Assembly (NCBI GenBank): GCA_964533185.1
Contig: CAZHLD010000024.1
Location: 1-42,228 of the forward strand
Direction of reading: 5' to 3'
Origin: CAZHLD01 sp964533185
GTDB taxonomy: Bacteria; Acidobacteriota; Terriglobia; Acidiferrales; UBA7541
Length of the DNA: 42,228 nucleotides
Positions 7,897-17,000 of the stretch are shown piece by piece (the first letter of the stretch is position 1; each line of letters starts with the position of its first letter). The position numbers and the translations under genes were made by a program. Under the pieces are notes generated by a model. The model saw only the letters and a list, made by a program, of their open reading frames with translations. It was not told the DNA's origin and did no database searches.

Positions 7897-9423
7897 TTAC
7901 CCGGCGCTCTTCGGAAATGCCGCGAGCACGGGCACTTCGAGGGACGCCTCAACCTCCTCGGGAGTACGCAACGTTGGATCCGTGCGGTCCACCACAAACG
8001 CTGTGGCAAGCGCCAACACGGCCGAAAGCAATCCAGCCACGGCCAGCAGGAAGAACCAGCCGGGGCCGGCGGGTAACGCGGGCACGGTGGCGGCTTCGGA
8101 GATGGCCACATTGACGATGCGCTCGCTGTCCAGGGCGTCGGAAATGCGCGCCTCCTCCTGCTTGCGCGTATAGAGCAGATAGTTGTCCTCGGCAGTCTTG
8201 ACCTGACGAGCCAGCTCCTCCTGCTGCGATTCTTTTTCTTCGAGGGCGCGGGCACGCGCGGAGTAGGTGCTGACGCTGCGGGCAATGGCCCCGGCGCGAG
8301 CTTTCAAGGACTCGAACTCGGCGCGGGTCTTGGCCAGCTCTGACTGGAGCCATTCGTGGGTGGAATTGCGGTCGGAGGTTTCTTCGCGGTTGGGCTGGCG
8401 CTCGGCATCCTGAATGGCGACGCGGGTCTGGGCAATTTGTTTGGAAACTTCTTGAACCGGCGGATAGCCGGGATCGAATTTGCCGAGGAGCTCGGTGCGT
8501 TTGAGCTCGAGGGTGATAAGGGTGGTCCTGAGAGAATCGAGGTGAGCGGAGGTGTTGGAGACGCGAACTGCGGTGGTCATGCGAGCCGGGCTGGAATTGA
8601 GCTGGGTTTCGAGGGTAAGGAAGCGCTGGCGGGTCTGGGCGATGGCTGCCTGCTCGCCCTGGAGCTGGGCTTCGAACTCGCCGCGGCGGCTGAGGGCGCT
8701 TTCCTTTTCCTGCCGGGCAGAGACGATGCCGGCCTGGCGAGTGAATTCGGACAGGTTCGACCGGGCCGTCTGCAGCTCCTTTTTGTAGCGGTCGGCCTGC
8801 TGCTGGAAGAAGGCAAAGGCGCCGAGGGGGCGGCGAACGGCGAGGTGTTTTTCGAGATACAGGTTGGCCGCCTTGTTGAGGACATTGGCGGCCAATTGGG
8901 GATCGCGGGAGCGGTAGGTGACCTTGATGAGATTGGTCATCTTCACGCGCTGGACGCTGAGCTTGCCCTCGAGATCTTTGACTGCGGAGGGGATGTTCGC
9001 CTCAGCACTGGCCTGCCGGGCGGCGTCGTTGACCGGGGCGGTGCCGAAGAGCATGGACCAAGAAGATTGCTCGCGGAACTTGTGGAGATTGCACTCGACG
9101 ACAACGCGCTCGAGGAGGTCGCGGCTGCGGAGAAGCTCGACCTCGGAGTTGATCTCGGTGTCGCTAACATCCATGCTGCGAGGTGCGATCGAGGTTTCGG
9201 TAGGAGAGAGGAGCGGGTCAACGCGCTCGCGGTTGACGAGAAACTTCATCTGGGCTTCATAGACGGTGGGCCGGAGGGCCAGGGCCAGGGTCGAGCCCAG
9301 AAACAGAGCGAGAAAGGCACAGGCGGCGGCGCGGCGCTGGCGGAAGATGGGCGTCAAGGCTTCGCGCAGGCGGAGAGAGAGGAGCGCCGAACCGTCTTGT
9401 GATTTCGAACCGTTTTTCTCCAT
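7897..9423 (-). CDS. Wzz/GNVR-type polysaccharide chain-length determinant
   Basis: A 508-residue inner-membrane protein with the polysaccharide co-polymerase layout. One membrane segment lies near residues 30-50 (AAACAFLALFLGSTLALAL). It is followed by a periplasmic Wzz domain beginning YEAQMKFLVNRERVDPLLSP, then long helical/coiled-coil stretches (roughly 190-430) rich in Arg, Glu and Gln. A second membrane segment lies near 455-480 (WFFLLAVAGLLSAVLALATA), preceded by the usual proline-rich PALPAGPG. It should set the length of the exported polysaccharide and contact the Wza-like protein. There is no cytoplasmic kinase domain; the separate degenerate kinase-like gene downstream takes that place. 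The ATG at 9423 has GGGAGG six bases upstream and follows the wza-like stop by 20 bases. Confidence 0.9.
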   Translation of the reverse strand: MEKNGSKSQDGSALLSLRLREALTPIFRQRRAAACAFLALFLGSTLALALRPTVYEAQMKFLVNRERVDPLLSPTETSIAPRSMDVSDTEINSEVELLRSRDLLERVVVECNLHKFREQSSWSMLFGTAPVNDAARQASAEANIPSAVKDLEGKLSVQRVKMTNLIKVTYRSRDPQLAANVLNKAANLYLEKHLAVRRPLGAFAFFQQQADRYKKELQTARSNLSEFTRQAGIVSARQEKESALSRRGEFEAQLQGEQAAIAQTRQRFLTLETQLNSSPARMTTAVRVSNTSAHLDSLRTTLITLELKRTELLGKFDPGYPPVQEVSKQIAQTRVAIQDAERQPNREETSDRNSTHEWLQSELAKTRAEFESLKARAGAIARSVSTYSARARALEEKESQQEELARQVKTAEDNYLLYTRKQEEARISDALDSERIVNVAISEAATVPALPAGPGWFFLLAVAGLLSAVLALATAFVVDRTDPTLRTPEEVEASLEVPVLAAFPKSAG

Positions 9424-9443
9424 GGCAGCCTCCCATCAACCGG

Positions 9444-10163
9444 TTAATTGACCGGCGTCAAAGAGACGCCCATGCTCGGCCTGGGAATGAAGGGTAAGAT
9501 TTTCGAATAGGCATTCTTGGGCACGAAGATCATGTCGCCGGGGCGCAGGTGCAAGTCTTCGCTGAGATTGCCGGCGCGGAGCATTTTTTTCAGGTCGAGC
9601 TTCTTCGCCTCCATCCAGTCGTTGGAGACGCGGCGGAAGAGCAAGACCTGGGAGTGTTTGGCGGTGTCGCGGAAGCCGCCGGCGATGCCGACGGCTTCGG
9701 CCACGGTGGTGTCGCCGCGGAGTTCAAACTTGCCCGGGCGAGCAACTTCGCCGCTGACGATGAAGTAAGGCTTTTCGAATTCCTTGAGCTCGATGGCGAT
9801 GACTTGGGGGCTGACGATCCTGGCGTAGGCAGCGCGGATCGTCTCGGTGACTTCGGGGATGGACTGCCCTTCAACGCGGAGGTCGCCAACAGCGCGCAGG
9901 GTGATATAGCCATCGGGCTGGACGGCGACCAGTTGGTTGAAGACCTCGGTGACGGAGAAGTTGACGCCAATGACGTCGCTGGGGCGAAGCCGGTAGCGCC
10001 AGTCGCGGCGTTGCAGGGCGGGGCGGCTGGAGTCGGCAGAGTCACTGCGCGCGGTGGCTTGCTCGGCCGAGGACTCCTGAGTTCCCTGCCGGCCAAAGGC
10101 GGGGAGAGCGGTCAGACAAAGGAACAGTGAGAGAAAGACAAGGCAGTAGCGCTTGTGTTTCAT
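9444..10163 (-). CDS. Wza-like polysaccharide export protein (Poly_export + SLBB)
   Basis: A 239-residue secreted protein. The start at 10163 gives a clean signal peptide (MKHKRYCLVFLSLFLCL..PAFG) and has GGGAGG six bases upstream. The longer frame to 10226 has neither. The Poly_export domain begins at YRLRPSDVIGVNFSVTEVFNQ and includes VQPDGYITLRAVGDLRVEGQSIPEV. An SLBB domain follows (FIVSGEVARPGKFELRGDTTVAEAVGIAGGF). The conserved ending LRPGDMIFVPKN is present. No lipobox cysteine is visible at the signal cleavage region, so unlike E. coli Wza it is probably not a lipoprotein. It would form or feed the outer-membrane export channel. It is followed 20 bases later by the Wzz-like gene. Confidence 0.9.
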   Translation of the reverse strand: MKHKRYCLVFLSLFLCLTALPAFGRQGTQESSAEQATARSDSADSSRPALQRRDWRYRLRPSDVIGVNFSVTEVFNQLVAVQPDGYITLRAVGDLRVEGQSIPEVTETIRAAYARIVSPQVIAIELKEFEKPYFIVSGEVARPGKFELRGDTTVAEAVGIAGGFRDTAKHSQVLLFRRVSNDWMEAKKLDLKKMLRAGNLSEDLHLRPGDMIFVPKNAYSKILPFIPRPSMGVSLTPVN

Positions 10164-10186
10164 AAGAGCCTCCCAAGGAGGAATCC
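10164..10186 (-). promoter_or_regulatory. Hairpin that could hide the wza-like Shine-Dalgarno
   Basis: On the minus strand CCTCC (10177-10181), three bases, then GGAGG (10169-10173) form a perfect five-base-pair stem. GGAGG is the core of the ribosome binding site of the Wza-like gene, so folding would block translation start. The complementarity is seen directly; a regulatory role is inferred. Confidence 0.35.
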
Positions 10187-10249
10187 CGACGGCCAGGCCG
10201 GCCGCGGGATTCGGCCCTGCTTGCAATTCCTACCTGACGAACAAGAACG

Positions 10250-10627
10250 CTACGGCCTATCTGACAGAACGCTCTTCTGGTTCGCAACCGCGAAGCCGTT
10301 CATGCTTTTCCCGTTCTCTCGCTGGTCTACCCGGACCACGATCCCTTCGACCTGAATCCAGAGCGCCCGGACGGCCGTGGGGGCGCGCGGCAAGAGGATG
10401 TCCAGGGTAATGGGCGCACCTTCGTCGGGACAGTTGCGAGCGAGGACGAACTCACCGATCGAGCTGATATCACGAGTATTGCCCTGGTCCTGGTGCGGAT
10501 TCGCGTGAACATCTCTCCAGGCAAAGGTTACGGGCATCTGCAACGGATAACGATTTGATAGTCTGCGATCCACGACAACACGGTCAGCGGCGATGAATGG
10601 GACATCAGTTCTTTCACGGGGAAGCAT
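10250..10627 (-). CDS. PilZ-domain c-di-GMP receptor
   Basis: A 125-residue single-domain PilZ protein. The two c-di-GMP-binding motifs are present: RRLSNR (RxxxR at residues 22-26) and DISSIG (D/NxSxxG at residues 53-58). The beta-barrel strands follow, including IQVEGIVVRVD. It is the first gene before the Wza-like gene (87-base spacer) on the same strand. It may therefore adjust polysaccharide export in response to c-di-GMP, as PilZ proteins of alginate and cellulose systems do. GAGGGA lies about nine bases before the ATG at 10627. Whether it is co-transcribed with the export genes cannot be decided from sequence, since no terminator is visible between them. Confidence 0.85.
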   Translation of the reverse strand: MLPRERTDVPFIAADRVVVDRRLSNRYPLQMPVTFAWRDVHANPHQDQGNTRDISSIGEFVLARNCPDEGAPITLDILLPRAPTAVRALWIQVEGIVVRVDQRENGKSMNGFAVANQKSVLSDRP

Positions 10628-11197
10628 CTGGTTGATCCCTCAGCGAGTGCAGACCCCACAACAAAGGAGGCGAGATTAGTCACCCGGACTCGGGCATACA
10701 AGATAAGGAAAGTACCCACGCAGAGAACACGCGAAAAGGTGGGAAGGGTGAACAAAACGCTCCCAGGCAAACACAGCGAGGCACGGGGAGCAGAGTACAT
10801 TCCTACCTAGAGCACCAGGAGCAGGCGATTCAGAGGACTTCGACAAACTGGCAAGCTGCGTAAGTGCGATACTTACGTAGTAAATACAGGCACAATGGAA
10901 CTAGATGACGTGGAATTCGAGGAAAATGGCTCAATTCTTGTCCCGATGGCGACGAGGCCGGGTGGAGAGCAGAAGTGCTTTGCAGGAAAGGAGTTAACGA
11001 AACCGCGAACAAAAAATGACTGAAGCGGGTGAGGCGCGACACCGGCCTGTCTTGGGCATTGGAGGCACACAGCAACGAGCAGAACTACGCTCTGGGCGAC
11101 AGCAGCGGTCAGAGCTACTATTACTGTCTTGACATCACAACAAAACGGTGCTACCAAATGGCAATCCTCATAAGCGTTCGACCCGGTAGGAGTGTTC
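10628..11197. promoter_or_regulatory. Divergent intergenic region between PilZ/exopolysaccharide genes and the LuxR-type regulator
   Basis: These 570 bases separate two divergent transcription units. I see no convincing gene: the open frames here lack homology features and ribosome sites. The clearest signal is a perfect inverted repeat CGTAAGT-N5-ACTTACG at 10859-10877. Promoters for both directions must lie here, but I could not assign -35/-10 pairs with confidence. Confidence 0.5.
10859..10877. repeat. Inverted repeat CGTAAGT-N5-ACTTACG, candidate operator
   Basis: Seven-base perfect arms (10859-10865 and 10871-10877) around GCGAT, in the divergent promoter region. The size and spacing fit a dimeric helix-turn-helix regulator, such as the NarL/LuxR-type protein encoded at 11198. 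The link is inferred. Confidence 0.45.
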
Positions 11198-11914
11198 ATG
11201 ATGAGGGAAGCCCTGCCCCCATCACCATTGATTAACGTCTTCCTGGCCGAAGCCACACGTGTGAATTGTCAACTCATGGAGCAAGCTCTGCGGCGTCAAC
11301 GGAGTCGCTTTACGGTTGAGGCGTGTGCCGGCCCATCCAGGGAAGTGCTCGAGCATTTGAAAGACCGACAGCGCGATGTCGTATTGATCAGCGCAAACCT
11401 ATCGGACGGACCGTTGATGGGATTTTCGGTCCTTCGGGAGATGCGCGAGCTTTCCGCGAAAACGCCAGTGGTGATGCTGGTGGATGCGCCGACACGGGAG
11501 CAGGTGATTGACGTGTTCCGGTACGGCGCGCATGGGCTGTTCCGGCGGGATGCACCCTTCTCCGCCCTGTGCAAATGCATCCGGGCAGTGTACGAGGGCC
11601 AAGTCTGGGCGAACAGCGAGGAGCTCCACCTACTGCTGGATGCGTTGGGCGAGGCGGTTCCGCCACGAGTGGTGAACGCGAAAGGAGCGCTGCTGCTCTC
11701 GCAGCGGGAGGAGACGATCGTCCGGCTGGTTGCCGAGGGACTGACCAACCACGAAATCGCCGCAAACCTAAACCTGAGCGAACATACCGTCCGGAACTAT
11801 CTCTTTCGCGTGTTCAACAAGCTCGGGGTTTCCAGCCGAGTGGAACTCACCCTGTACGTGCTGAGCTATCAGGGGAGGGCTCAAAAAGAAAAAGACCGGA
11901 TTGCCCAGGCTTGA
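11198..11914 (+). CDS. NarL/LuxR-type regulator with atypical receiver domain
   Basis: A 238-residue protein with an N-terminal receiver-like domain (about residues 12-135) and a C-terminal LuxR/GerE helix-turn-helix (LSQREETIVRLVAEGLTNHEI, then LSEHTVRNYLFRVFNKLGV). The receiver lacks its key residues. The acidic pair is AEA (residues 17-19) where DD is usual. The phosphoacceptor strand reads VVLISANL, putting Ser65 where the Asp should be. The late conserved Lys is Arg (GLFRRD). It is therefore unlikely to be switched by phosphorylation. The Shine-Dalgarno TAGGAG at 11187-11192 sits five bases before the ATG at 11198; the GTG at 11192 overlaps it and is unlikely to be used. It is divergent from the exopolysaccharide locus and is the obvious candidate regulator. 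Confidence 0.85.
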   Translation: MMREALPPSPLINVFLAEATRVNCQLMEQALRRQRSRFTVEACAGPSREVLEHLKDRQRDVVLISANLSDGPLMGFSVLREMRELSAKTPVVMLVDAPTREQVIDVFRYGAHGLFRRDAPFSALCKCIRAVYEGQVWANSEELHLLLDALGEAVPPRVVNAKGALLLSQREETIVRLVAEGLTNHEIAANLNLSEHTVRNYLFRVFNKLGVSSRVELTLYVLSYQGRAQKEKDRIAQA

Positions 11915-12085
11915 GGTCGCGCGGAGTACGAGGCGGTCTGGAGGCAGAGGCCGGTGTACACGCGAGCAACGGCGGAAGCCTTCCCCTAACCGCCGCGAAC
12001 CAAGACTATTTCTCCATCACAACCCCTTGAGAGACTGACTGAGGTGAGAGATGGCCGCCCACCTGCGCACGCCGGCGGCAGTGCC

Positions 12086-13750
12086 CTAAATGCGCCAGAG
12101 ATAGAGGGTGTGGGTGGCGCCGTCGGGGAGCGTGACGACTTTGGTGCGGGCGGGCGCCCAGTCGCCCATGTCGAAGCGGTGAGAGACAACGCGCGCGCCG
12201 GGGCGCAACTGCTCCTGCAGACGATGGCGCAGGCGGAGATTGGTCGCCGGCAGCAGGTAGAGCATGACGACGGTGGCGCCGGAGAGGTCCAGGGTTTCGG
12301 CGTCTTGTTGGAGCAGAGTGACGCGGTCTTCGACGCCGGCGCGGCGGGCGTTGGCGAGGGCATCTGCAATGAGGCGCGCATCAAGATCCACGCCGACTCC
12401 ACGAGCGCAATAACGCCGAGCCGCTTCGATCACCAGCCGGCCGTCGCCACAGCCGATGTCATAGACAACGTCGTCGGGGCCGACCTCGGCCAGGGACAGC
12501 ATGCCCTGGGTGACTTCCATGGGCGAAGGCACGTAGGGAGCAAGATTTGCAACCGAGCGACGGAATGCGCGCCGGCCGCGTTGAATTGCAATGCGGACGG
12601 GTCGGACAAGGTAATAGAGCGGAAACAGTGATCGGGGGAGCTGGAGGAAGCGCCAGTCGCCGGAGGTGGGCGTGAGCGCGGCGCGGAGGGCGTAGCGCAG
12701 GCCGCCGAGGAATCCGGATTGAGTGCGGAAATGAAGCCAGAAGCTGGCGAGAGGATTCGAGACGTCCTTCTCTTCTTGTAGCAGGCGAGTGCGGACCGCG
12801 GCGGCAGCGGACTGAACGACGCGATCTGTCGAAAGGGACTGCTCGATTGCGGGAGGGAGCGGGGTGGCGAGCCAGTCTGCGGCGAGGCCGAGACCCAGGC
12901 GGAGGGCGCGGAGCGCTCCTGAGGCGCGGGCGCGCTGAACGAGTTGGGTCCAGTCTATTCGAGGGTGAGAACGGAGGAATTGGGCCGTATCGCAAGTCCA
13001 GCCGAGATACTCCCAGCCGAGCTTGATGCCGTCCAGACAGTGAACCAGGAGGAAGTCTTCCGAAGCCAGGGTGAGGACGTTGCGGCCGCGAATGGCAACC
13101 GCTCTGCGACGATTCCACACTTCGCGCGCATCGAGGTGCACGGAGAAATAACGCGGCACCAGGCTGGCGCGCAAAACCACGCCGGACTGATCGTCGGGCC
13201 GGATGAAGACTTGTTCTGTGGAAGGGCCGAGGAAGTATGCCTGGTGCTCGGAAGGGGCGTATTGAATGCGGCGATAGCCATCGGAATGGAGCAGCTCTTC
13301 GGCGGGGCGCAGCGCGTCGGGGAGAACCAGCAAGTGAGGTTCGCTGGCATAGCGAAGTTTGGGCGATGGGTAGGCAGTTTCGGCGAGGACCGGGCCGCCG
13401 AAGGCGAGGACGGGAATCGAGCGAGCGGCGAAACGGCCGAGAAGGCGATGCAACTCGTCGAGCAACTGGGAGTGGCGTTTCTTGTTCTGCTCGAAGCTCC
13501 AGCGCATTTCCTCGCAGGTGTCGGCGGGAATTTCGTCGGGGCAAACGGACTGCATTCGCGAGAAGAAGAGAGGCAGGACACCTTGAGCCAGGGCCAGGGA
13601 GGAGAAACGAGGCCAGTCGGTTACCTGACGGGCGAGCCCGCGGATGCGCGCTGCGGCGGTGGAATCGAGCGCCGGGCGGGCGCAGGCATGTAGTACGTCG
13701 AAGAACGGAGCGGAGTGTTCCGCAGGCCTGGTGGAGTTGCCGGACGGCAT
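12086..13750 (-). CDS. Nucleotidyltransferase-like (NTP_transf_5) / class I SAM methyltransferase fusion
   Basis: A 554-residue two-part protein. Residues about 30-340 resemble the uncharacterised nucleotidyltransferase family (NTP_transf_5), with the segment IPVLAFGGPVLAETAYPSPK followed by LRYASEPHLLVLPDALRPA. In active members this place normally carries LKG and a DxD (DxDLLV). Here they are AFGG and EPHLLV, so catalysis is doubtful. Residues about 405-554 are a class I methyltransferase: EVTQGMLSLAEVGPDDVVYD, then IGCGDGRLVIEAA (SAM-binding), GVGVDLDARLI, and ATVVMLYLLPATNLRLR. This resembles small DOT1-like methyltransferases widespread in this phylum. No substrate can be named. GAGGTGG lies before the ATG at 13750. 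It stands alone, divergent from the LplT-Aas fusion. Confidence 0.75.
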   Translation of the reverse strand: MPSGNSTRPAEHSAPFFDVLHACARPALDSTAAARIRGLARQVTDWPRFSSLALAQGVLPLFFSRMQSVCPDEIPADTCEEMRWSFEQNKKRHSQLLDELHRLLGRFAARSIPVLAFGGPVLAETAYPSPKLRYASEPHLLVLPDALRPAEELLHSDGYRRIQYAPSEHQAYFLGPSTEQVFIRPDDQSGVVLRASLVPRYFSVHLDAREVWNRRRAVAIRGRNVLTLASEDFLLVHCLDGIKLGWEYLGWTCDTAQFLRSHPRIDWTQLVQRARASGALRALRLGLGLAADWLATPLPPAIEQSLSTDRVVQSAAAAVRTRLLQEEKDVSNPLASFWLHFRTQSGFLGGLRYALRAALTPTSGDWRFLQLPRSLFPLYYLVRPVRIAIQRGRRAFRRSVANLAPYVPSPMEVTQGMLSLAEVGPDDVVYDIGCGDGRLVIEAARRYCARGVGVDLDARLIADALANARRAGVEDRVTLLQQDAETLDLSGATVVMLYLLPATNLRLRHRLQEQLRPGARVVSHRFDMGDWAPARTKVVTLPDGATHTLYLWRI

Positions 13751-13905
13751 TCGCCCACCTCAAAGAGAGAGCGATCCCAATAAGTGGCCGGGATGGGAGC
13801 GAAGGGGAGATTACTCTTTGGTTAGAAAGAAGACAAGAGAATGTGGCCGTACAGGGCAGAAGCACAGCGCTGCATGATCGTACATCGAGATGTGCTGGGC
13901 TCCGT

Positions 13906-13941
13906 CTGCTTCGCTCGGGACCAGTTCAGCCCAGCGCTACA
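13906..13941. repeat. Dispersed repeat, copy 1 (second copy at 40614-40650)
   Basis: GCTCCGTCTGCTTCGCTC and the following GGGACCAGTTCAGCCCAGCGC match 40614-40650 at most positions. Both copies are intergenic. This looks like an extragenic repeat family rather than coding sequence. Confidence 0.4.
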
Positions 13942-14021
13942 CAATCGAACCGGGAAGGGATAGACTGCGCGGCGGCGGAGGCAGCCGCGGCGAAGCGGGC
14001 GCGGCACTTCCCTTTTCCACC

Positions 14022-17000
14022 ATGGCGGAAAGCTCAACGATCCATTCCGCATCGGAGATGAACTCGCAGGCCGCTCGAGCGCGCGAGGGCGACGGGGCCG
14101 GCGGGCGACGCGGGTTCTGGAGTTTGATCGTCGTCCAGTTCCAGGGAGCCTTCAGCGACAATCTTCTGAAGTTCCTCGTCATCAATCTCATCTTGAACCG
14201 GGTGTACAGCAAGGACACGCAGGATTTTCTCATCCTGGTGATCGGCGGTCTGTTTGCGGTGCCGTTCATTTTCTTTTCGATGGCCGGGGGATACCTGGCC
14301 GACCGGTACAGCAAACGGTCGGTAACGATTGGCACGAAGTGGATGGAGATCGGGGTGATGGTGTTTGCAACGGCGGGCCTCTCGCTGCAGAACATCTGGC
14401 TGGAGGCGGCTGCGGTGTTTCTGGCGAGCACGCAGGCGGCGCTGTTTGGGCCGTCGAAGTACGGGCTGCTGCCGGAGCTGCTGCCGGAGAAGGAACTCTC
14501 GTGGGGCAACGGGGTGCTGGAGCTGGGGACGTTTCTAGCGGTGATTGCCGGGCCGATGGCGGGCGGGTTCCTGGCCAAGATTTTTCACGGGGAGCAGCAG
14601 TGGTCGGGCGTGGTGCTAGTGGGGCTGGCGGTGACGGGCTGGGGAGCGAGCCTGGCAATTACGCGCGTGCCGGCAGCCGACCCGAAAAAGCAGTTCCGGT
14701 GGAACCCGCTGGGGGACCTGTGGATGCAGGTGCGCGAGATCCGCAAAGACCGCGTGCTGTCGCTGGCCGTGGCTGGGAACAACTACTTCTGGTTCCTGGG
14801 CGCGCTGATGCAGTTCACGGTGTTGATCTACGGGAGACAAACGCTGGGGCTCGATGAGTTTCAGAGCAGTTTCCTGTGGGGCGCGGTGGCGGTGGGGATC
14901 GGGCTGGGGAGCGTGGCGGCAGGGTATCTCTCCGGTGGAAAGATTGAATACGGGCTGATCCCGCTGGGGTCAATCGGGATCACCGTGTTTGCGGCGCTGG
15001 CGTCGCGAAGCGGCCTGAACGTCGCCAGCGTAGCGACAAACCTGGCGCTGCTGGGCGTGTTTGCAGGATTTTTTGCTGTGCCGACGAACGCGCTGATCCA
15101 GCACCGTCCGCTGCCGGAGCGCAAGGGCGGCGTCATTGCGGCGGCGAACCTGCTGTCGTTTGTGGGGATTTTTCTGGCCGCGGGGGCGTATTACCTAATG
15201 GCCTGGCTGGGGCTGACGCCGCCGCAGATTTTTCTGGTCAGTGCGGTGCTGACGCTGGGGGCGACAATCTACGTCGTGGTGCTACTGCCGGATGCGCTGA
15301 TCCGGTTGCTGCTGTGGCTGCTGACGCACTCGGTGTACCGCATCCGCGTGGAGGGGCGCGACAACATCCCGGAGCGGGGCGGGGCGCTGTTCGTTTGCAA
15401 CCACATGTCGTTTGTGGACGCGCTGCTGCTGATTGCGGCGACCGACCGGCCGATCCGGTTCATCTTCTTCAAGGGCATCTACGACAAGCCGTACATCAAG
15501 CCGTTTGCAAAAATCCTGCGGTGCATCCCGATCTCGTCGCAACTGCGGCCACGGGAGATGATCCAGTCGCTGAGGACAGCGACGGAGGCGATTCAGGCTG
15601 GCGAGGTGGTGTGCATCTTCGCCGAAGGGCAGATCACGAGGATCGGGCAACTGCTGCCCTTCCGGCGCGGGTTTGAGCGAATCATGAAGGGAGTGGATGC
15701 GCCGATTATTCCGGTAAACCTGGACGGAGTGTGGGGCAGCATTTTCAGCTTCGAGAAGGGGCGGTTTCTGTGGAAGCTGCCGCGGCGAATTCCGTACCCG
15801 GTGACAGTAAGCTTTGGGCGGCCGATGCCAGCGACTTCGACGCCGGTCGAGGTGCGACAAGCGGTGCAGGAGCTGCACACCGAGGCGTATCGCCACCGCA
15901 GAGAGAGGATGCGGACGCTCGATCGTGCGCTGGTGAATACGGCGCGGCGACACCCGCTGCGGTTTGCAATGGCCGACCAGAGGACGCTGAAGCTGCGATT
16001 TGGCGCGGCGCTGGTGCGGACGATATTTCTAGCGCGGCGACTGAAAAAAGAATGGCAAGGGCAACGGATGGTGGGGCTGCTGTTGCCGCCGTCTGTGGGC
16101 GGGGCGCTGGTGAACTTCGCAGCGGTGCTGGCAGGCAAGGTGCCGGTGAATTTGAACTACACGGCGTCAAACGAGACGCTGGCGGCGTGCGCGCGGCAGT
16201 GCGAATTGGAGACGGTGGTGACGTCGAAGGCGTTCCTCGAGCGGGTGAAGCTGGAGGTGCCGGCGAGAGCGATCCTGCTCGAAGAGCTGGCGGAGAAGCC
16301 GCGGGCGAGCGAGAAGATCGTCGCGCTGCTGATGGCGGTTTTGTTGCCGGCGCGGTGGCTGACGAGGGCGCTGGGGCAGCAGAAGGCGGCGAAGCTTGAC
16401 GATCTGGCGACGATCATTTTTTCGAGCGGGAGCACGGGCGAGCCGAAGGGCGTGATGCTCTCGCACTTCAATATCGGGTCGAATATCGAGCAGTTGGCGC
16501 AGACCTTCATGCTGACGGGGCGGGATTGCGTGCTAGGGGTGCTGCCGTTTTTCCACTCGTTCGGGTTTACGGGAACGCTGTGGCTGCCGGNNNNNNNNNN
16601 NNNNNNNNNNNNNNNNNNNNNNNNNNNNNNNNNNNNNNNNNNNNNNNNNNNNNNNNNNNNNNNNNNNNNNNNNNNNNNNNNNNNNNNNNNTTCGGCAGCG
16701 TGCAGTACCTGGTGGTGGGCGCGGAAAAATTGCCGGAACGAGTGGCACTGGCGTTTGAAGAAAAGTTCGGCATACGGCCGCTCGAAGGGTATGGCTGCAC
16801 GGAGTGCGCGCCGGTGGTGGCGGTGAACACGCGCGACTTTCGCGCGCCCGGGTTCCGGCAGGTGGGAGCGAAGCGGGGAAAGATCGGCCACCCCCTGCCG
16901 GGGATCAGCGTGCGGATTGTTGAACCGGCGACGATGGAGCCGCTGGCAGGGGGCGAGGCGGGGCTGCTGCTGGTGCGCGGGCCGAACGTCATGCAGGGAT

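Noticed and set aside
10528..11256. Several minus-strand frames of 81-127 codons in the regulator/PilZ intergenic region
   Set aside because: No ribosome sites, no recognisable motifs, and they overlap the PilZ or the regulator gene.
13890..14021. Longer N-terminus for the LplT-Aas fusion
   Set aside because: The extension translates the dispersed repeat and has no transporter-like sequence; the ATG at 14022 gives the usual N-terminus.
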